A stretch of 12,557 nt of DNA from Actinomycetota bacterium. GTDB taxonomy: Bacteria > Actinomycetota > Actinomycetes > JACCUZ01. The stretch spans positions 1 to 12,557 of the forward strand of contig JAVEDG010000028.1 of NCBI GenBank assembly GCA_030841245.1, written 5' to 3'. The first letter of the stretch is position 1. Each line of letters starts with the position of its first letter. The notes under the pieces were generated by a model. It was not told the origin of the DNA. It worked only from the letters and a program-made list of their open reading frames with translations, and did not search any database. Shown one piece after another: positions 1-7,545 of the stretch. Made by a program: the position numbers and the translations under genes.

Positions 1-448
1 TGTTGATGAGGTCCCCTTGTGTCTCACCCACGTCGGGCACGAAGGCTGCGATGTAGACCAGGGCCTTGACGTTGCTCTTCCCGGCGGCTGCGTTGGTGAT
101 GACGGTTCCGCCCATGGAGTGTGCGACAAGCACGATCGGCCCGCTGATGGAGTCCAGCAGACTCCCGATGTACGGGGCGTCGGTGGGGATACCCCTTAGC
201 GGGTTCGAGCCCGCGATGGTGGTGTAACCCTTGTGCTGCAACTCCTGGATGGTTCCGTTCCAGCACGACGAATCGGCGTAGCCGCCGTGCACCAACACGA
301 TCGTTGGCTTGGCATTCGGCTTCGCCGTGCCTCGTGCGCTGGCCGCAGTTGCCGCGCCTGTTCCCAGCGGACTTGCCATCACTGCCGCTGACCCGGCCAA
401 TGCCGCTCCCGCCGCCAGCACCTGGCGGCGCGAAAGATCCGTATTCAT
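1..448 (-). CDS. Tat-exported alpha/beta hydrolase (3' end outside window)
   Basis: The first 149 codons of a hydrolase are seen; the rest lies beyond base 1. The N-terminus has a twin-arginine motif (SRRQVL, residues 6-11), a hydrophobic Ala-rich stretch to about residue 36 and an Ala-x-Ala cleavage-type site (ASA, 37-39), so export by the Tat route is likely. The mature part starts the alpha/beta fold with an oxyanion-type VLVHGGYADS (51-60) and has the nucleophile elbow AHSMGG with Ser111. The acid and histidine of the triad are not in the window. GAGGAG lies about 7 bases upstream of the ATG at 448. It resembles the neighbouring hydrolase at 565-1260 (VHGG, H-S-x-GG, LVYIAAF), so the two are probably paralogues transcribed together. 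The substrate is unknown; relatives are esterases or acyl hydrolases. Confidence 0.85.
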   Translation of the reverse strand, partial: MNTDLSRRQVLAAGAALAGSAAVMASPLGTGAATAASARGTAKPNAKPTIVLVHGGYADSSCWNGTIQELQHKGYTTIAGSNPLRGIPTDAPYIGSLLDSISGPIVLVAHSMGGTVITNAAAGKSNVKALVYIAAFVPDVGETQGDLIN

Positions 449-564
449 GTGTTCTCCTCGTTACGGATTAGAACTAGCGGACTTGCATGGGTGAGCTGCC
501 TGCCTCGAAGGTTGCTGAAGCCGACCAAACGGTTCTCCCCGCCCCATAGCGGGCGAGTGTCAGG
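449..564. other. intergenic spacer between the two hydrolases
   Basis: No gene is seen. A weak GC inverted repeat (CCCGC at 538-542, GCGGG at 549-553) follows the stop of the upstream hydrolase, without a U-tract. It could attenuate transcription between the two hydrolases, but this is not convincing. Confidence 0.3.
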
Positions 565-1260
565 TCAGGCGAGCGACTCGACAGCTGTGTGTATGAGGTC
601 GGCGACCACCTGAGGCTGGGACACGTAGACCGAGTGGCTGCCGGGACTCTCGCGAACCGATGCTCCGGCGCGTTCGGCCATGGCCCGCTGGGCCGGTGGG
701 GGGATCATGCGGTCGTCGCTAGCGACCAGGTACCAGCTCGGCTTGAGTCGCCACCCGGGTTCGGTGATGGAGCCCGCGAGCGCACCGACGCCCCAGGGGA
801 TCTGGGAATCGGCCATGAATGCTGCTTCGTCTTCCGGTAGGTCGCCGGCGAACGAGTCATGGAACTTGTCGCGGTCCAGGAAGAGGTAGCCGTCCCTGGG
901 CGGCAGGATCGGGGGAACCGGCGCTCCGGGTGGCGGCTCGGCGATCAGGGTGTTCACGGATTCTGCCTTGTCGGGGGCGAATGCCGCGATGTAGACCAGG
1001 CCGGCGACGCGCGGGTCGCTGCCGGTCTCGGTGATGACGGCGCCGCCGTAGGAGTGGCCGACAAGGATCGCGGGGCCGTCGATGTCGTCGAGTACCTGCT
1101 TGGTGGCCGCCACGTCGCCCTCGAGGGACACGGTCGGGTTCTGCACGACCGCGACCCGATGTCCCTGGGCGCGCAGCCGGTCGTAGACGCCGCGCCATCC
1201 GGATCCGTCGACGAACCCGCCGTGGACGAGTGCCACGGCGGGTCGTGTGCTTGCGTTCAT
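565..1260 (-). CDS. alpha/beta hydrolase, cytoplasmic
   Basis: A 231-residue alpha/beta hydrolase of the short Abhydrolase_6 type, a group that includes plant methyl-ester esterases and many actinobacterial hydrolases. Visible features are VHGGFVDGSGW (12-22) with the oxyanion-hole glycines, the nucleophile elbow GHSYGG with Ser70, a likely acid at Asp182 or Asp183 (SDDRMIPP) and a catalytic His209 (GSHSVY). Length and motif spacing suit an intact enzyme. There is no signal peptide, unlike its paralogue downstream. The ATG at 1260 has a strong AAGGAGGA site a few bases upstream. It is divergent from the LuxR-type ATPase regulator across about 110 bases, which makes that regulator a reasonable candidate controller. 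The substrate cannot be inferred. Confidence 0.9.
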   Translation of the reverse strand: MNASTRPAVALVHGGFVDGSGWRGVYDRLRAQGHRVAVVQNPTVSLEGDVAATKQVLDDIDGPAILVGHSYGGAVITETGSDPRVAGLVYIAAFAPDKAESVNTLIAEPPPGAPVPPILPPRDGYLFLDRDKFHDSFAGDLPEDEAAFMADSQIPWGVGALAGSITEPGWRLKPSWYLVASDDRMIPPPAQRAMAERAGASVRESPGSHSVYVSQPQVVADLIHTAVESLA

Positions 1261-1371
1261 CGCGTCCTCCTTGAGTGGGCTGATGCACTGGGGACGCTAG
1301 GAGTGAGCCAGCGCCTAAGGCATCGGGGAAACCCCTCGACCAGCGCCGCCGCCGCCCTCGCCAGGTCAGCC

Positions 1372-4185
1372 GTGTTCGGCGATGATGACCGCGTGGACGA
1401 GGTGTTGGCGGTCGCCTTCGGCTTGTTCGGCCGCGAGGACGCTCTGCACCTTATGAACGACGTCCTGGTCCGTGGCGGGAGCGCCGTCGCAACCGGTGAT
1501 CCAGGGACGGGAAAGAGCAGCCTGCTGAAGGTCCTCGATCAGCTGGCCCAGCGCCGAGGGCGAAGAGTGCTATGTGTCACCCCGACGCAGTTCGACCGAG
1601 GACTACCGTTTGCCGGACTCGCCGAGCTGATCGCCCAGTGCCCAGACGGGGCGGACAGGGGCCTTCCGATCCCACAGCAGCGTGCCCTCTCGGTTGCCTT
1701 GCAGCGGGTCGAACCCGACGGCCAGGACGTCGACGCCCTCGCTGTACCGCTGGCTGTCCGAGGCCTCCTGACGCACTTGTGCGACACGGAGCCGGTTGCG
1801 ATCATCATCGACGACCTGCAGTGGCTGGACCAGGCAAGTGTCGGCAGCCTCGCCTTCGCGCTGCGCCGAATCTCCGTCGAGCCGCAACGGTTGAGCGTCC
1901 TGGTCGGCAGCAGGCCGGAGGGCGCAAATGGCGACCTAATCCGAGCCTTGGCGGAGCCCCGGCGCGAGTTCACACTTGGACCGTTAGAGGACTGGGCCAT
2001 CGGCCAACTGCTTCGCAAGCGCCTGGGCTCACGATGGACGACGCCGATGAGCGCGGGGGTGGCCCGGGTCAGCGGCGGGAACCCGTTCCTGGCCCTGATG
2101 ATCGCAACCGCTATGCAGTCCGACGTGTCCACGTGGCGCTGGAGCGCCCAGGACGGCCACGCCCCCGTCTTCCCCGTGCCTCCGAGCCTGGCCGGACTGC
2201 TCGGGGAGAAGGTCACGCTGCTGCCAAAGCACGCACGCGACGTCCTGCTGCTCGTGTCCGTGGCAGGGCGGCTCCCGGTGGCGCAACTGCAGGGAATCGT
2301 CGACGCGACCGAGCTCCGGTCCGCCCTGGAGGCTGCTGCAGATGCAGACGTGGCGGTCGTTGGTGCCGAGGCGGTGGTCAAGTTCACCCACCCACTGCTG
2401 GCCTCGGCCATCTACGACGCCGCCACCCCCGCCGAACGCCGCCACGCGCATCACGTTCTCGCGGAGAAACTCGATGACCCGGTGGAGCGCGCCCGCCACC
2501 GCTCGAGGACGATCACGGCCCCCGACGAGCTACTTGCTCTCGAACTGGAGCACGCGGCCGACATCTCGCGGGCGCGCGGCGCCCAACATCTTGCTGGCGA
2601 GTTGTTGGAGCGAGCCGCAATGGCCACCCCTGCCGACCCGGACGCCGCCACCCGATTGACGCGCTGGCTTCGCGCGGTGGACGCCTACCTCGGGGCCGGC
2701 GACGGGGCAGCGGCCGAGACAGCCTTGGACGGCGCGGCGCCGCTGGCGGCGGAGCCGGAACAGCAAGCTCAGGTCCTGCTTCGGCGGGTCCGACTGTCCG
2801 ACCAGCACTCGGGAGCCCGCTCCCTGGCCGAGCAGGCACTGCTGTTGGCGCCAAAGGGCACTGATATCCGCGCCGAGCTCCTAACCGATCTTGGCTCCAT
2901 CCACCGCAGTCAAGGGCGCGGCGATGATGCTCTGCGGCTCATGCGACGGGCGGTCATAGAAGCAGCCGAGGTCAAGCGTTTCGACGTCCAGCTCACGGCG
3001 CTGAACGAACGACTGGCTATCGAGCAGCACTGGGGGCTTGGCCAGCCCCAACAGACGTTGCGTGACATCGCGCGGTTGGTCGACAGCTCGGGATCGGACC
3101 TCCCCGCAGCCCCAGTGGCATGGACTCGGAGCTTCTTTGCAACCTGGAAAGACGAGACTGCAGAAGAGCATGTGCGGGCCGGCATCAGGTCGGCCGTCGA
3201 TGCCGGCCGGTACGGCGACCTGTCCCAGCTGTACATCTGCCTGGTGCTCGTTCACATCCGCGCCTCAAGAGTGCGCGACGCCCAGGCTGCGCTCGATGAG
3301 GCCGACCGTATAGGCGCGTGGGCAGCTTCGAGCCTCCAGGAGGACATGGCCCGTGTCCTGGTCAAGGAGTACGCCGGCGACTTGGGCGCGGCGCGTGAGT
3401 TGGCCCTAGGCGCGATAGCGCGATCGCGTGAGCACGAGTCGACCTACTGGATGGCCGGTTTTCTCGCACAACTTGGATTCGTCGAGATCTCTGCTCGGAA
3501 CTGGCAGGCGGCACTCGAGGTCCTGCGCGAGGTCGCGGGAGTCTTCGCAAGGACCGAGATGGTCGACCTGGAGCAGCTGCTATGGGGGGTCGACTATGCC
3601 GACGCCGCGCTGCAGCTCGGCTCGCTGCCAGACCTTGAGGCGGCGATCGCTGTCCTGCGACGCCAGGGGGAGTCCGGCAGGCCGGAAGCCACGGCCGCCG
3701 GGGACCGTTGCCAGGCGTTGCTGACAGCCGCCGGCGGCAACGTGGACGACGCCGTGAGCGTGCTTGTCAAAGTTGTCGCTCAACAGGGCTCTGAGTGTCC
3801 GTTCGAGGCGGCCCGGTCCCGGCTGGCCCTGGGACAGGTCTACCGTCGGGCCGGATACAAACGCATGGCCAGCGACGCACTGAACGCCGCGGCGGACGTC
3901 TTTGAGGAGCTGGGCATACCGCGATGGGCGGAACGCGCTCGGGACGAAGCCGCCCGGGTCGGGCTGCACCCCACCACGACAACGCTCACAGCGACCGAGC
4001 ACCGCATCGCGCAGCTCGTCGGATCAGGACACTCAAATCAAGAGACCGCCGCGGAGCTCTTCATGTCCGTCAAGACCGTGGAAGCCAACTTGACCCGGAT
4101 ATACCGAAAGCTCTCAGTGCGGTCCAGGACAGAGCTTGCCAACCGCATGAACAGCCTCGGCTCCGAAACAGAGCACGACCAGTAG
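1372..4185 (+). CDS. LuxR-family regulator with N-terminal AAA/NTPase domain (LAL/MalT-like)
   Basis: A large ATP-binding regulator of about 937 residues. A FGRED segment, typical of the family N-terminus, precedes Walker A (GDPGTGKSS, residues 42-50). Walker B is AIIIDDLQWLD (about 143-153). A long helical middle region, rich in Ala, Leu and Glu, suggests TPR-like repeats. The C-terminal LuxR HTH spans about residues 872-930 (LTATEHRIAQL, then SVKTVEANLTRIYRKL). Family members usually bind a ligand and ATP, oligomerise and activate nearby promoters; the effector is unknown. The frame is open to 859, but that stretch is antisense to the hydrolase gene. GTG at 1372 is chosen because it puts FGRED near the N-terminus; GTG at 1303 or 1393 is also possible and none has a strong ribosome site. 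Likely targets are the divergent hydrolases and itself. Confidence 0.9.
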   Translation: MFGDDDRVDEVLAVAFGLFGREDALHLMNDVLVRGGSAVATGDPGTGKSSLLKVLDQLAQRRGRRVLCVTPTQFDRGLPFAGLAELIAQCPDGADRGLPIPQQRALSVALQRVEPDGQDVDALAVPLAVRGLLTHLCDTEPVAIIIDDLQWLDQASVGSLAFALRRISVEPQRLSVLVGSRPEGANGDLIRALAEPRREFTLGPLEDWAIGQLLRKRLGSRWTTPMSAGVARVSGGNPFLALMIATAMQSDVSTWRWSAQDGHAPVFPVPPSLAGLLGEKVTLLPKHARDVLLLVSVAGRLPVAQLQGIVDATELRSALEAAADADVAVVGAEAVVKFTHPLLASAIYDAATPAERRHAHHVLAEKLDDPVERARHRSRTITAPDELLALELEHAADISRARGAQHLAGELLERAAMATPADPDAATRLTRWLRAVDAYLGAGDGAAAETALDGAAPLAAEPEQQAQVLLRRVRLSDQHSGARSLAEQALLLAPKGTDIRAELLTDLGSIHRSQGRGDDALRLMRRAVIEAAEVKRFDVQLTALNERLAIEQHWGLGQPQQTLRDIARLVDSSGSDLPAAPVAWTRSFFATWKDETAEEHVRAGIRSAVDAGRYGDLSQLYICLVLVHIRASRVRDAQAALDEADRIGAWAASSLQEDMARVLVKEYAGDLGAARELALGAIARSREHESTYWMAGFLAQLGFVEISARNWQAALEVLREVAGVFARTEMVDLEQLLWGVDYADAALQLGSLPDLEAAIAVLRRQGESGRPEATAAGDRCQALLTAAGGNVDDAVSVLVKVVAQQGSECPFEAARSRLALGQVYRRAGYKRMASDALNAAADVFEELGIPRWAERARDEAARVGLHPTTTTLTATEHRIAQLVGSGHSNQETAAELFMSVKTVEANLTRIYRKLSVRSRTELANRMNSLGSETEHDQ

Positions 4186-4423
4186 GGCGTCAACAAAGGC
4201 ATGTCAGTGCTCGACGTATATATCCGTCTAGGACCAGGAGGTGTACGGAGCCCAGAGGTAGGGGTCGCTGTTCTTTCCCGACGCCGCTTTCACCTTCGAG
4301 CCAGCGAGTGTCTGGGCACGCGCGAACAGCATCGAACCAATCGATAGTGCCAGCTCGGTCGTCCCATCAGGGACTCGGGTTGTGCCGGGAGACCGGCTTC
4401 CGGCTGTGCCGGGAGGAGCTGCG
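4186..4423. other. intergenic region upstream of the recombinase
   Basis: Apart from the possible remnant, this spacer holds a 10-base direct repeat TGTGCCGGGA at 4381-4390 and 4405-4414. The second copy overlaps the GGGAGGAG ribosome site of the recombinase. No convincing promoter or terminator is seen. Confidence 0.4.
4228..4371 (-). pseudogene. possible 3' remnant of an unknown gene
   Basis: On the minus strand, the stretch before a TAG at 4228-4230 reads as about 47 plausible residues, including TELALSIGSMLFARAQTLAG and the C-terminus SDPYLWAPYTSWS. The helix-like segment and a hydrophobic/aromatic end look more like protein than random GC-rich translation. No start codon with a ribosome site is seen, and the frame then runs into low-complexity sequence before the recombinase start. 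The ending loosely resembles the HPYYWAPF-type C-terminus of CHAT-domain proteins, but this is too weak for a name. It may be the tail of a gene cut off by the rearrangement that brought in the recombinase. Confidence 0.3.
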
Positions 4424-5326
4424 ATGACGACCAGTACGACGGGGTCAGAGTTGGTGCCGGGCTATCTGGATGTGACAAGGCTGGTGGTGGCTTCGTTTCT
4501 GGCCCGCTACCGGGGACCGACCCTCACGGCGTACACCCAGGACCTCAAGGCCTACCTCGGTTGGTGCCTGGCCTATGACCGGGAGGTGCTGGCGGTCACC
4601 CGGGGCGAGCTCGAGATGTACGTCCGCTACCTCGAGAGTCGCGGGTATGCCGCGGCTACGATCGCTCGTCGGTTCGGCACGGTCTCCACGTCCTACAAGT
4701 ACGCGGTGATCGACGGGGTCATCCCGGCCAACCCGGCAGCGGCCGTAACCCGGCCGAAGGTGGCGTGGGAGGGGCAGAAGCGCACGGTGCTCCACCCGCT
4801 GGAGTTCGCTGCCCTGCTGGCGGCGGCCCGAACCTCCGGGCCGAACGACCATGCGCTGGTCTGCATGCTCGGCATGCTCGGGCTGCGAGTGTCGGAGGCC
4901 TGCTCGACCGACATCACCGACATCCGCTATGAGGCCGGGTACGAGCTGCTGCACGTACTCGGCAAGGGCGCCAAGCCCGCCGACATCCCGTTGCCGATCC
5001 CGGTGCTCCGAGCGGTGCGGGAAGCCGTCGACGGCCGCACCACGGGCCCGATCCTGCGGACCCGGACCGGACGGCGGATGGACCGAGCCGGAGCCAGTCG
5101 CGCGCTCACCCGGGTCGCTCACGCCGCTGGCATCACCCGGCAGATCAGCCCGCACGGCCTGCGCCGCACGTTCTGCACCACTGGGCTGGTCGCGGGCATC
5201 GGCATCCGAGACATGCAGTACGCGATGCGCCACGCCGACCCACGCACCACCATGCGCTACGACACGGCCAGGGCTAACCTGGACGTCATGCCGCCCACGC
5301 CGTCGCGGCCTACCTGGCCGGCATGA
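4424..5326 (+). CDS. tyrosine recombinase/phage integrase family, C-terminal tail frameshifted
   Basis: A site-specific DNA recombinase of about 300 residues. An N-terminal SAM-like core-binding domain (about 15-110, with LTAYTQDLKAYLGWC) precedes the catalytic domain. All catalytic residues are visible: Arg155 (GLRVSE), Lys181 or Lys184 (GKGAK), His244 and Arg247 (HGLRRTF), His270 (RHADPRTT) and Tyr279 (MRYD). GGGAGGAG lies 5 bases before the ATG at 4424. The last 13 residues are proline-rich and unlike the family. Adding one base near 5284/5285 restores a family-like tail, HAAHAVAAYLAGMSTG, ending at a TGA at 5335-5337. The frameshift follows the catalytic Tyr, so activity may survive; a sequencing error is also possible. 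No partner recombinase, excisionase or attachment site is recognised nearby. Confidence 0.88.
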   Translation: MTTSTTGSELVPGYLDVTRLVVASFLARYRGPTLTAYTQDLKAYLGWCLAYDREVLAVTRGELEMYVRYLESRGYAAATIARRFGTVSTSYKYAVIDGVIPANPAAAVTRPKVAWEGQKRTVLHPLEFAALLAAARTSGPNDHALVCMLGMLGLRVSEACSTDITDIRYEAGYELLHVLGKGAKPADIPLPIPVLRAVREAVDGRTTGPILRTRTGRRMDRAGASRALTRVAHAAGITRQISPHGLRRTFCTTGLVAGIGIRDMQYAMRHADPRTTMRYDTARANLDVMPPTPSRPTWPA

Positions 5327-5476
5327 GCACCGGCTGACGAGCCGCCCGGCCTAGGGAGGCACCGAACACAACCGGGCATTGTGCGCGGATCGTGTTCGGC
5401 CAGGATGGCCGAGCACGGACCCGGGGCCTACGGTGGTGATCCGCGCTCCGTAGACGCCGATTCGTCGAGGAGAACC

Positions 5477-5863
5477 ATGGCAACGTCGCTGCTAGCAATC
5501 GTCGTGGACTGCCGCGACTCCTTCTCGCAGGCGAACTACTGGGCCACGGCCCTGGACCACCAGGTGTCGGAACGAAACGCGAACGAGTACGAGGTCAGTG
5601 ACCCGTCGAGTGGTGGCACCCCGCTGTACTTCATGAATGTCCCAGAGGCGAAGACCCTGAAGAACCGGCTGCATATCGACATCTCCACCGACGGATCCAT
5701 CGAGAACGCGGTGGCAAGGCTGGTTGCCGGGGGAGGCAGCCTCGTCGAGATGCGCCAGGACCCGGCCACGCTCGCGAATCCGGACACGTGGGCGGTTATG
5801 CAGGACCCGGAGGGCAACGAGTTCTGCGTGCTCAACGCCGACTCGGTCACCGGCATGGCCTGA
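5477..5863 (+). CDS. VOC-family (glyoxalase-like) protein
   Basis: A 128-residue protein with the order typical of small single-module vicinal-oxygen-chelate proteins (glyoxalase-like domain): an N-terminal strand and loop (LLAIVVDCRD, 5-14), a helix ending in YWATALD, a central LHIDIS strand (His91) and a C-terminal DPEGNEFCVL with Glu117. His91 and the C-terminal Glu are at positions that often serve as metal ligands. Homologues include glyoxalase, dioxygenase and antibiotic-binding proteins, but many have no known function. The ATG at 5477 has GAGGAG just upstream. The frame is open further upstream (5381), but no ribosome site or domain supports that. It lies about 140 bases after the recombinase and is probably a separate unit. 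Confidence 0.85.
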   Translation: MATSLLAIVVDCRDSFSQANYWATALDHQVSERNANEYEVSDPSSGGTPLYFMNVPEAKTLKNRLHIDISTDGSIENAVARLVAGGGSLVEMRQDPATLANPDTWAVMQDPEGNEFCVLNADSVTGMA

Positions 5864-5871
5864 CCGGGGTT

Positions 5872-5885
5872 CCTTCGCAAGAAGG
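5872..5885 (+). terminator. short hairpin after the VOC gene
   Basis: CCTTC-GCAA-GAAGG is a perfect 5-bp stem with a GNRA-type loop, starting 8 bases after the stop. There is no U-tract, so terminator function is uncertain. Confidence 0.3.
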
Positions 5886-6133
5886 CTCGGGGGCGGCGTC
5901 CGTTCGGGAACCTCATGTGCTCTGCAGCGCGCGGCAGTGATGCTCCCAAGCGCAGGCGGGATCCTCTTGCACCCGGGAGCCAGTGAGGGCGCCTGGTCCG
6001 TATGGCGCGCCCGCGATGCCCCTGGGCATGGGTAAGTTGTTGTCTGGGCGGCAAGCGGGTTCGTTTCACTGTGCCGCTGCCTCAGCGGTCGTGGCTTCCG
6101 CGCGCGTTGCCGGAAGGCGATGAGTCCGTTGAC
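5886..6133. other. intergenic region, no gene recognised
   Basis: About 250 bases between the convergent VOC and MFS genes. No protein-like frame is seen on either strand. It contains a 14-base near-palindrome, ATGCCC-CT-GGGCAT, at 6016-6029. Confidence 0.4.
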
Positions 6134-6136
6134 TCA
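6121..6136 (-). terminator. inverted repeat overlapping the MFS stop codon
   Basis: TGAGTC-CGTT-GACTCA is a perfect 6-bp-arm repeat. The arm at 6131-6136 contains the stop codon of the MFS gene. It may aid transcription termination or RNA stability; there is no U-tract. Confidence 0.25.
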
Positions 6137-7471
6137 CGGGTTGGTCGAGAGGTTCGGATCGGCTTTCGGCATGGTGGCCGCGAGACCGACGATTCCGGCG
6201 CAGAGGAGGGCTGGGACTGCCATCGTGTGGTGCAGTCCGAGGTGGCTGACGAGGAAGCCGATGATTGCTGGGCCGGTGAGGAAGGCGGCGTAGCCGAACG
6301 TGACGACGACGGCTAGGACGCGGCCGCCGCCGATGTGTCCGGCGATCGCGTAGACCTGGGGCGCGATCATGCCGACGCCGAGTCCCACCAGGGACCAGCC
6401 GGCGAGCAGCAGCGGCAGGCCGGCGACCAGCGTGACGGTTGCATATCCGACGGCGGCGCAGGCAGCGCCGGACCGCACCACCGTGCGTCGGCCGTAGCGG
6501 GCGACGAGGCGGTCCCCGATGAGGCGGATGAGGACCATGCAGCCACTGACCACGACCAGGCCGATGGCCCCGGTGGTGGAGTCAACGTGCCCGACCTCGG
6601 TGACGTGCAGCGCGGACCAGTCGGTGGCGGTGCCTTCGCACAGCCCGAATGCCAGCGCCATGAGCGCGAGCAGCCAGGCCACCGGTGGGATCTTCGTCCG
6701 GCTGCCGTCGGCGTTGCGCGAGACGACGGCGGTCGGTGGGGTGATCCTGATCGTGACGGCCAGCGCGGCGACGGCGAGCGCGGTCAGGAACAGCATCAGC
6801 GGCAGGACCACCGCGGCTCCGTCGAGGCCGAAAGGCGTTGCCATCACCAGCACACTTCCGGCGCCGATGAAACTGCCCACCGACCAGAGCGCGTGGAACA
6901 TGCTCATGACGGGCCGCTGCCGCGCGCGTTCGACCTGCACACCGATGGCGTTCATCGCCACGTCCATGGCCCCGTTGCCGAGCCCGAGCAGCACCGCTGC
7001 CACGACCGCGACCGGGAAAGTTGTGGCGAAGGCCACGGTGATCGCCGCGGCAATAAGCAAAGGGAGGCTTGCCAACGCCACCTGGCGGGCGCCGATCGTG
7101 TCGGCCAGTCGCCCGCCGACTTGCATGGCCGTGATGGCGGCCAGCCCGGCCGCGAAGAGCAGGACCGAGATGTCGCCGGATCCGATGTCCAGCCGCTCGC
7201 GGATGGATGGCAGGGCTCCGCCGTAACCGCCGAGGATGAGCCCGTTCACTGCGAACAGAAGTGCCACCGCGACGACTGACCGCTTGGTGGCGAGGCGTGC
7301 GGTGAGTGGCTGGGGATTGGTGCCGACGGAGAGCGTGGTCGTGTGGATCAGTCCCGGGTCGTGGTGGGCGGGTAGGAGGGGTGCTTCGCGTTGGGATATC
7401 TGCCGCACTGACGGGGGTCGCTCTGCTTTGCGACTTCTGCCGGTTAGGGCGACGGTGCGGTGGGCGCGCAT
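6134..7471 (-). CDS. MFS transporter, YbjJ-like
   Basis: A major-facilitator membrane transporter with about 12 hydrophobic segments from residue 66 onward. Family marks include the loop 2-3 motif GGRLADTIGARQ (119-130), the segment MDVAMNAIGVQVER (169-182) with FHALWS (192-197), which is characteristic of YbjJ-type MFS proteins, and a second GDRLVARYGRR loop in the C-terminal half. Export of a small molecule is likely; the substrate is unknown. With ATG at 7471 the protein is 445 residues, with about 65 polar residues before helix 1, longer than usual for the family. In-frame GTG at 7408 or 7267 are alternatives, but no start has a clear ribosome site. It is divergent from the acetyltransferase-TetR pair and shares the palindrome-bearing promoter region, so repression by that TetR protein is likely. 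Confidence 0.88.
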   Translation of the reverse strand: MRAHRTVALTGRSRKAERPPSVRQISQREAPLLPAHHDPGLIHTTTLSVGTNPQPLTARLATKRSVVAVALLFAVNGLILGGYGGALPSIRERLDIGSGDISVLLFAAGLAAITAMQVGGRLADTIGARQVALASLPLLIAAAITVAFATTFPVAVVAAVLLGLGNGAMDVAMNAIGVQVERARQRPVMSMFHALWSVGSFIGAGSVLVMATPFGLDGAAVVLPLMLFLTALAVAALAVTIRITPPTAVVSRNADGSRTKIPPVAWLLALMALAFGLCEGTATDWSALHVTEVGHVDSTTGAIGLVVVSGCMVLIRLIGDRLVARYGRRTVVRSGAACAAVGYATVTLVAGLPLLLAGWSLVGLGVGMIAPQVYAIAGHIGGGRVLAVVVTFGYAAFLTGPAIIGFLVSHLGLHHTMAVPALLCAGIVGLAATMPKADPNLSTNP

Positions 7472-7507
7472 CGGTGCGACGGGCCAGAGCTTGGTGTTCG
7501 ACCGTTA

Positions 7508-7521
7508 TGTACGATCGTACA
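7508..7521. promoter_or_regulatory. TetR-type operator 1 (perfect palindrome)
   Basis: TGTACGATCGTACA is a perfect 14-bp palindrome in the divergent MFS/acetyltransferase region. A near-identical copy is centred 22 bp downstream. TetR proteins typically bind such dyads next to their own operon, and a TetR gene is the second gene of the rightward unit. Each half contains TACGAT, a possible -10 element on either strand. Confidence 0.65.
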
Positions 7522-7529
7522 CTGTGCGG

Positions 7530-7543
7530 TGTACGATCGTCCA
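7530..7543. promoter_or_regulatory. TetR-type operator 2, ending next to the start codon
   Basis: TGTACGATCGTCCA matches operator 1 at 13 of 14 positions. The acetyltransferase ATG begins at 7545, one base beyond it. A bound repressor here would cover the promoter and the start of transcription. Confidence 0.6.
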
Positions 7544-7545
7544 CA
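7532..7545 (+). promoter_or_regulatory. candidate leaderless promoter of the acetyltransferase-TetR unit
   Basis: TACGAT (7532-7537) fits the actinobacterial -10 pattern TAnnnT, and the A of the ATG at 7545 is 7 bases after it, the usual distance to a transcription start. No Shine-Dalgarno sequence exists before the ATG. Together these suggest a leaderless mRNA. No good -35 element is seen. Confidence 0.4.

Noticed and set aside
859..1371. N-terminal extension of the large LuxR regulator by about 170 residues
   Set aside because: The frame is open but runs antisense to the intact hydrolase gene and its ribosome site. It has no domain, and family members start close to the FGRED segment before Walker A.
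1539..2411. Minus-strand open frame of 290 codons inside the LuxR gene
   Set aside because: Ser/Arg/Pro-rich with no recognisable motif, fully antisense to the ATPase domain.
4381..5337. A complete integrative element bounded by attachment sites
   Set aside because: Only the recombinase is recognisable; no tRNA-like target, flanking att repeats, excisionase or replication gene is visible.
6335..7279. Long plus-strand open frame of about 314 codons inside the MFS gene
   Set aside because: It is rich in Asp, Gly, His, Arg and Gln with no domain. It is a high-GC shadow of the transporter, which has clear membrane segments and family motifs.
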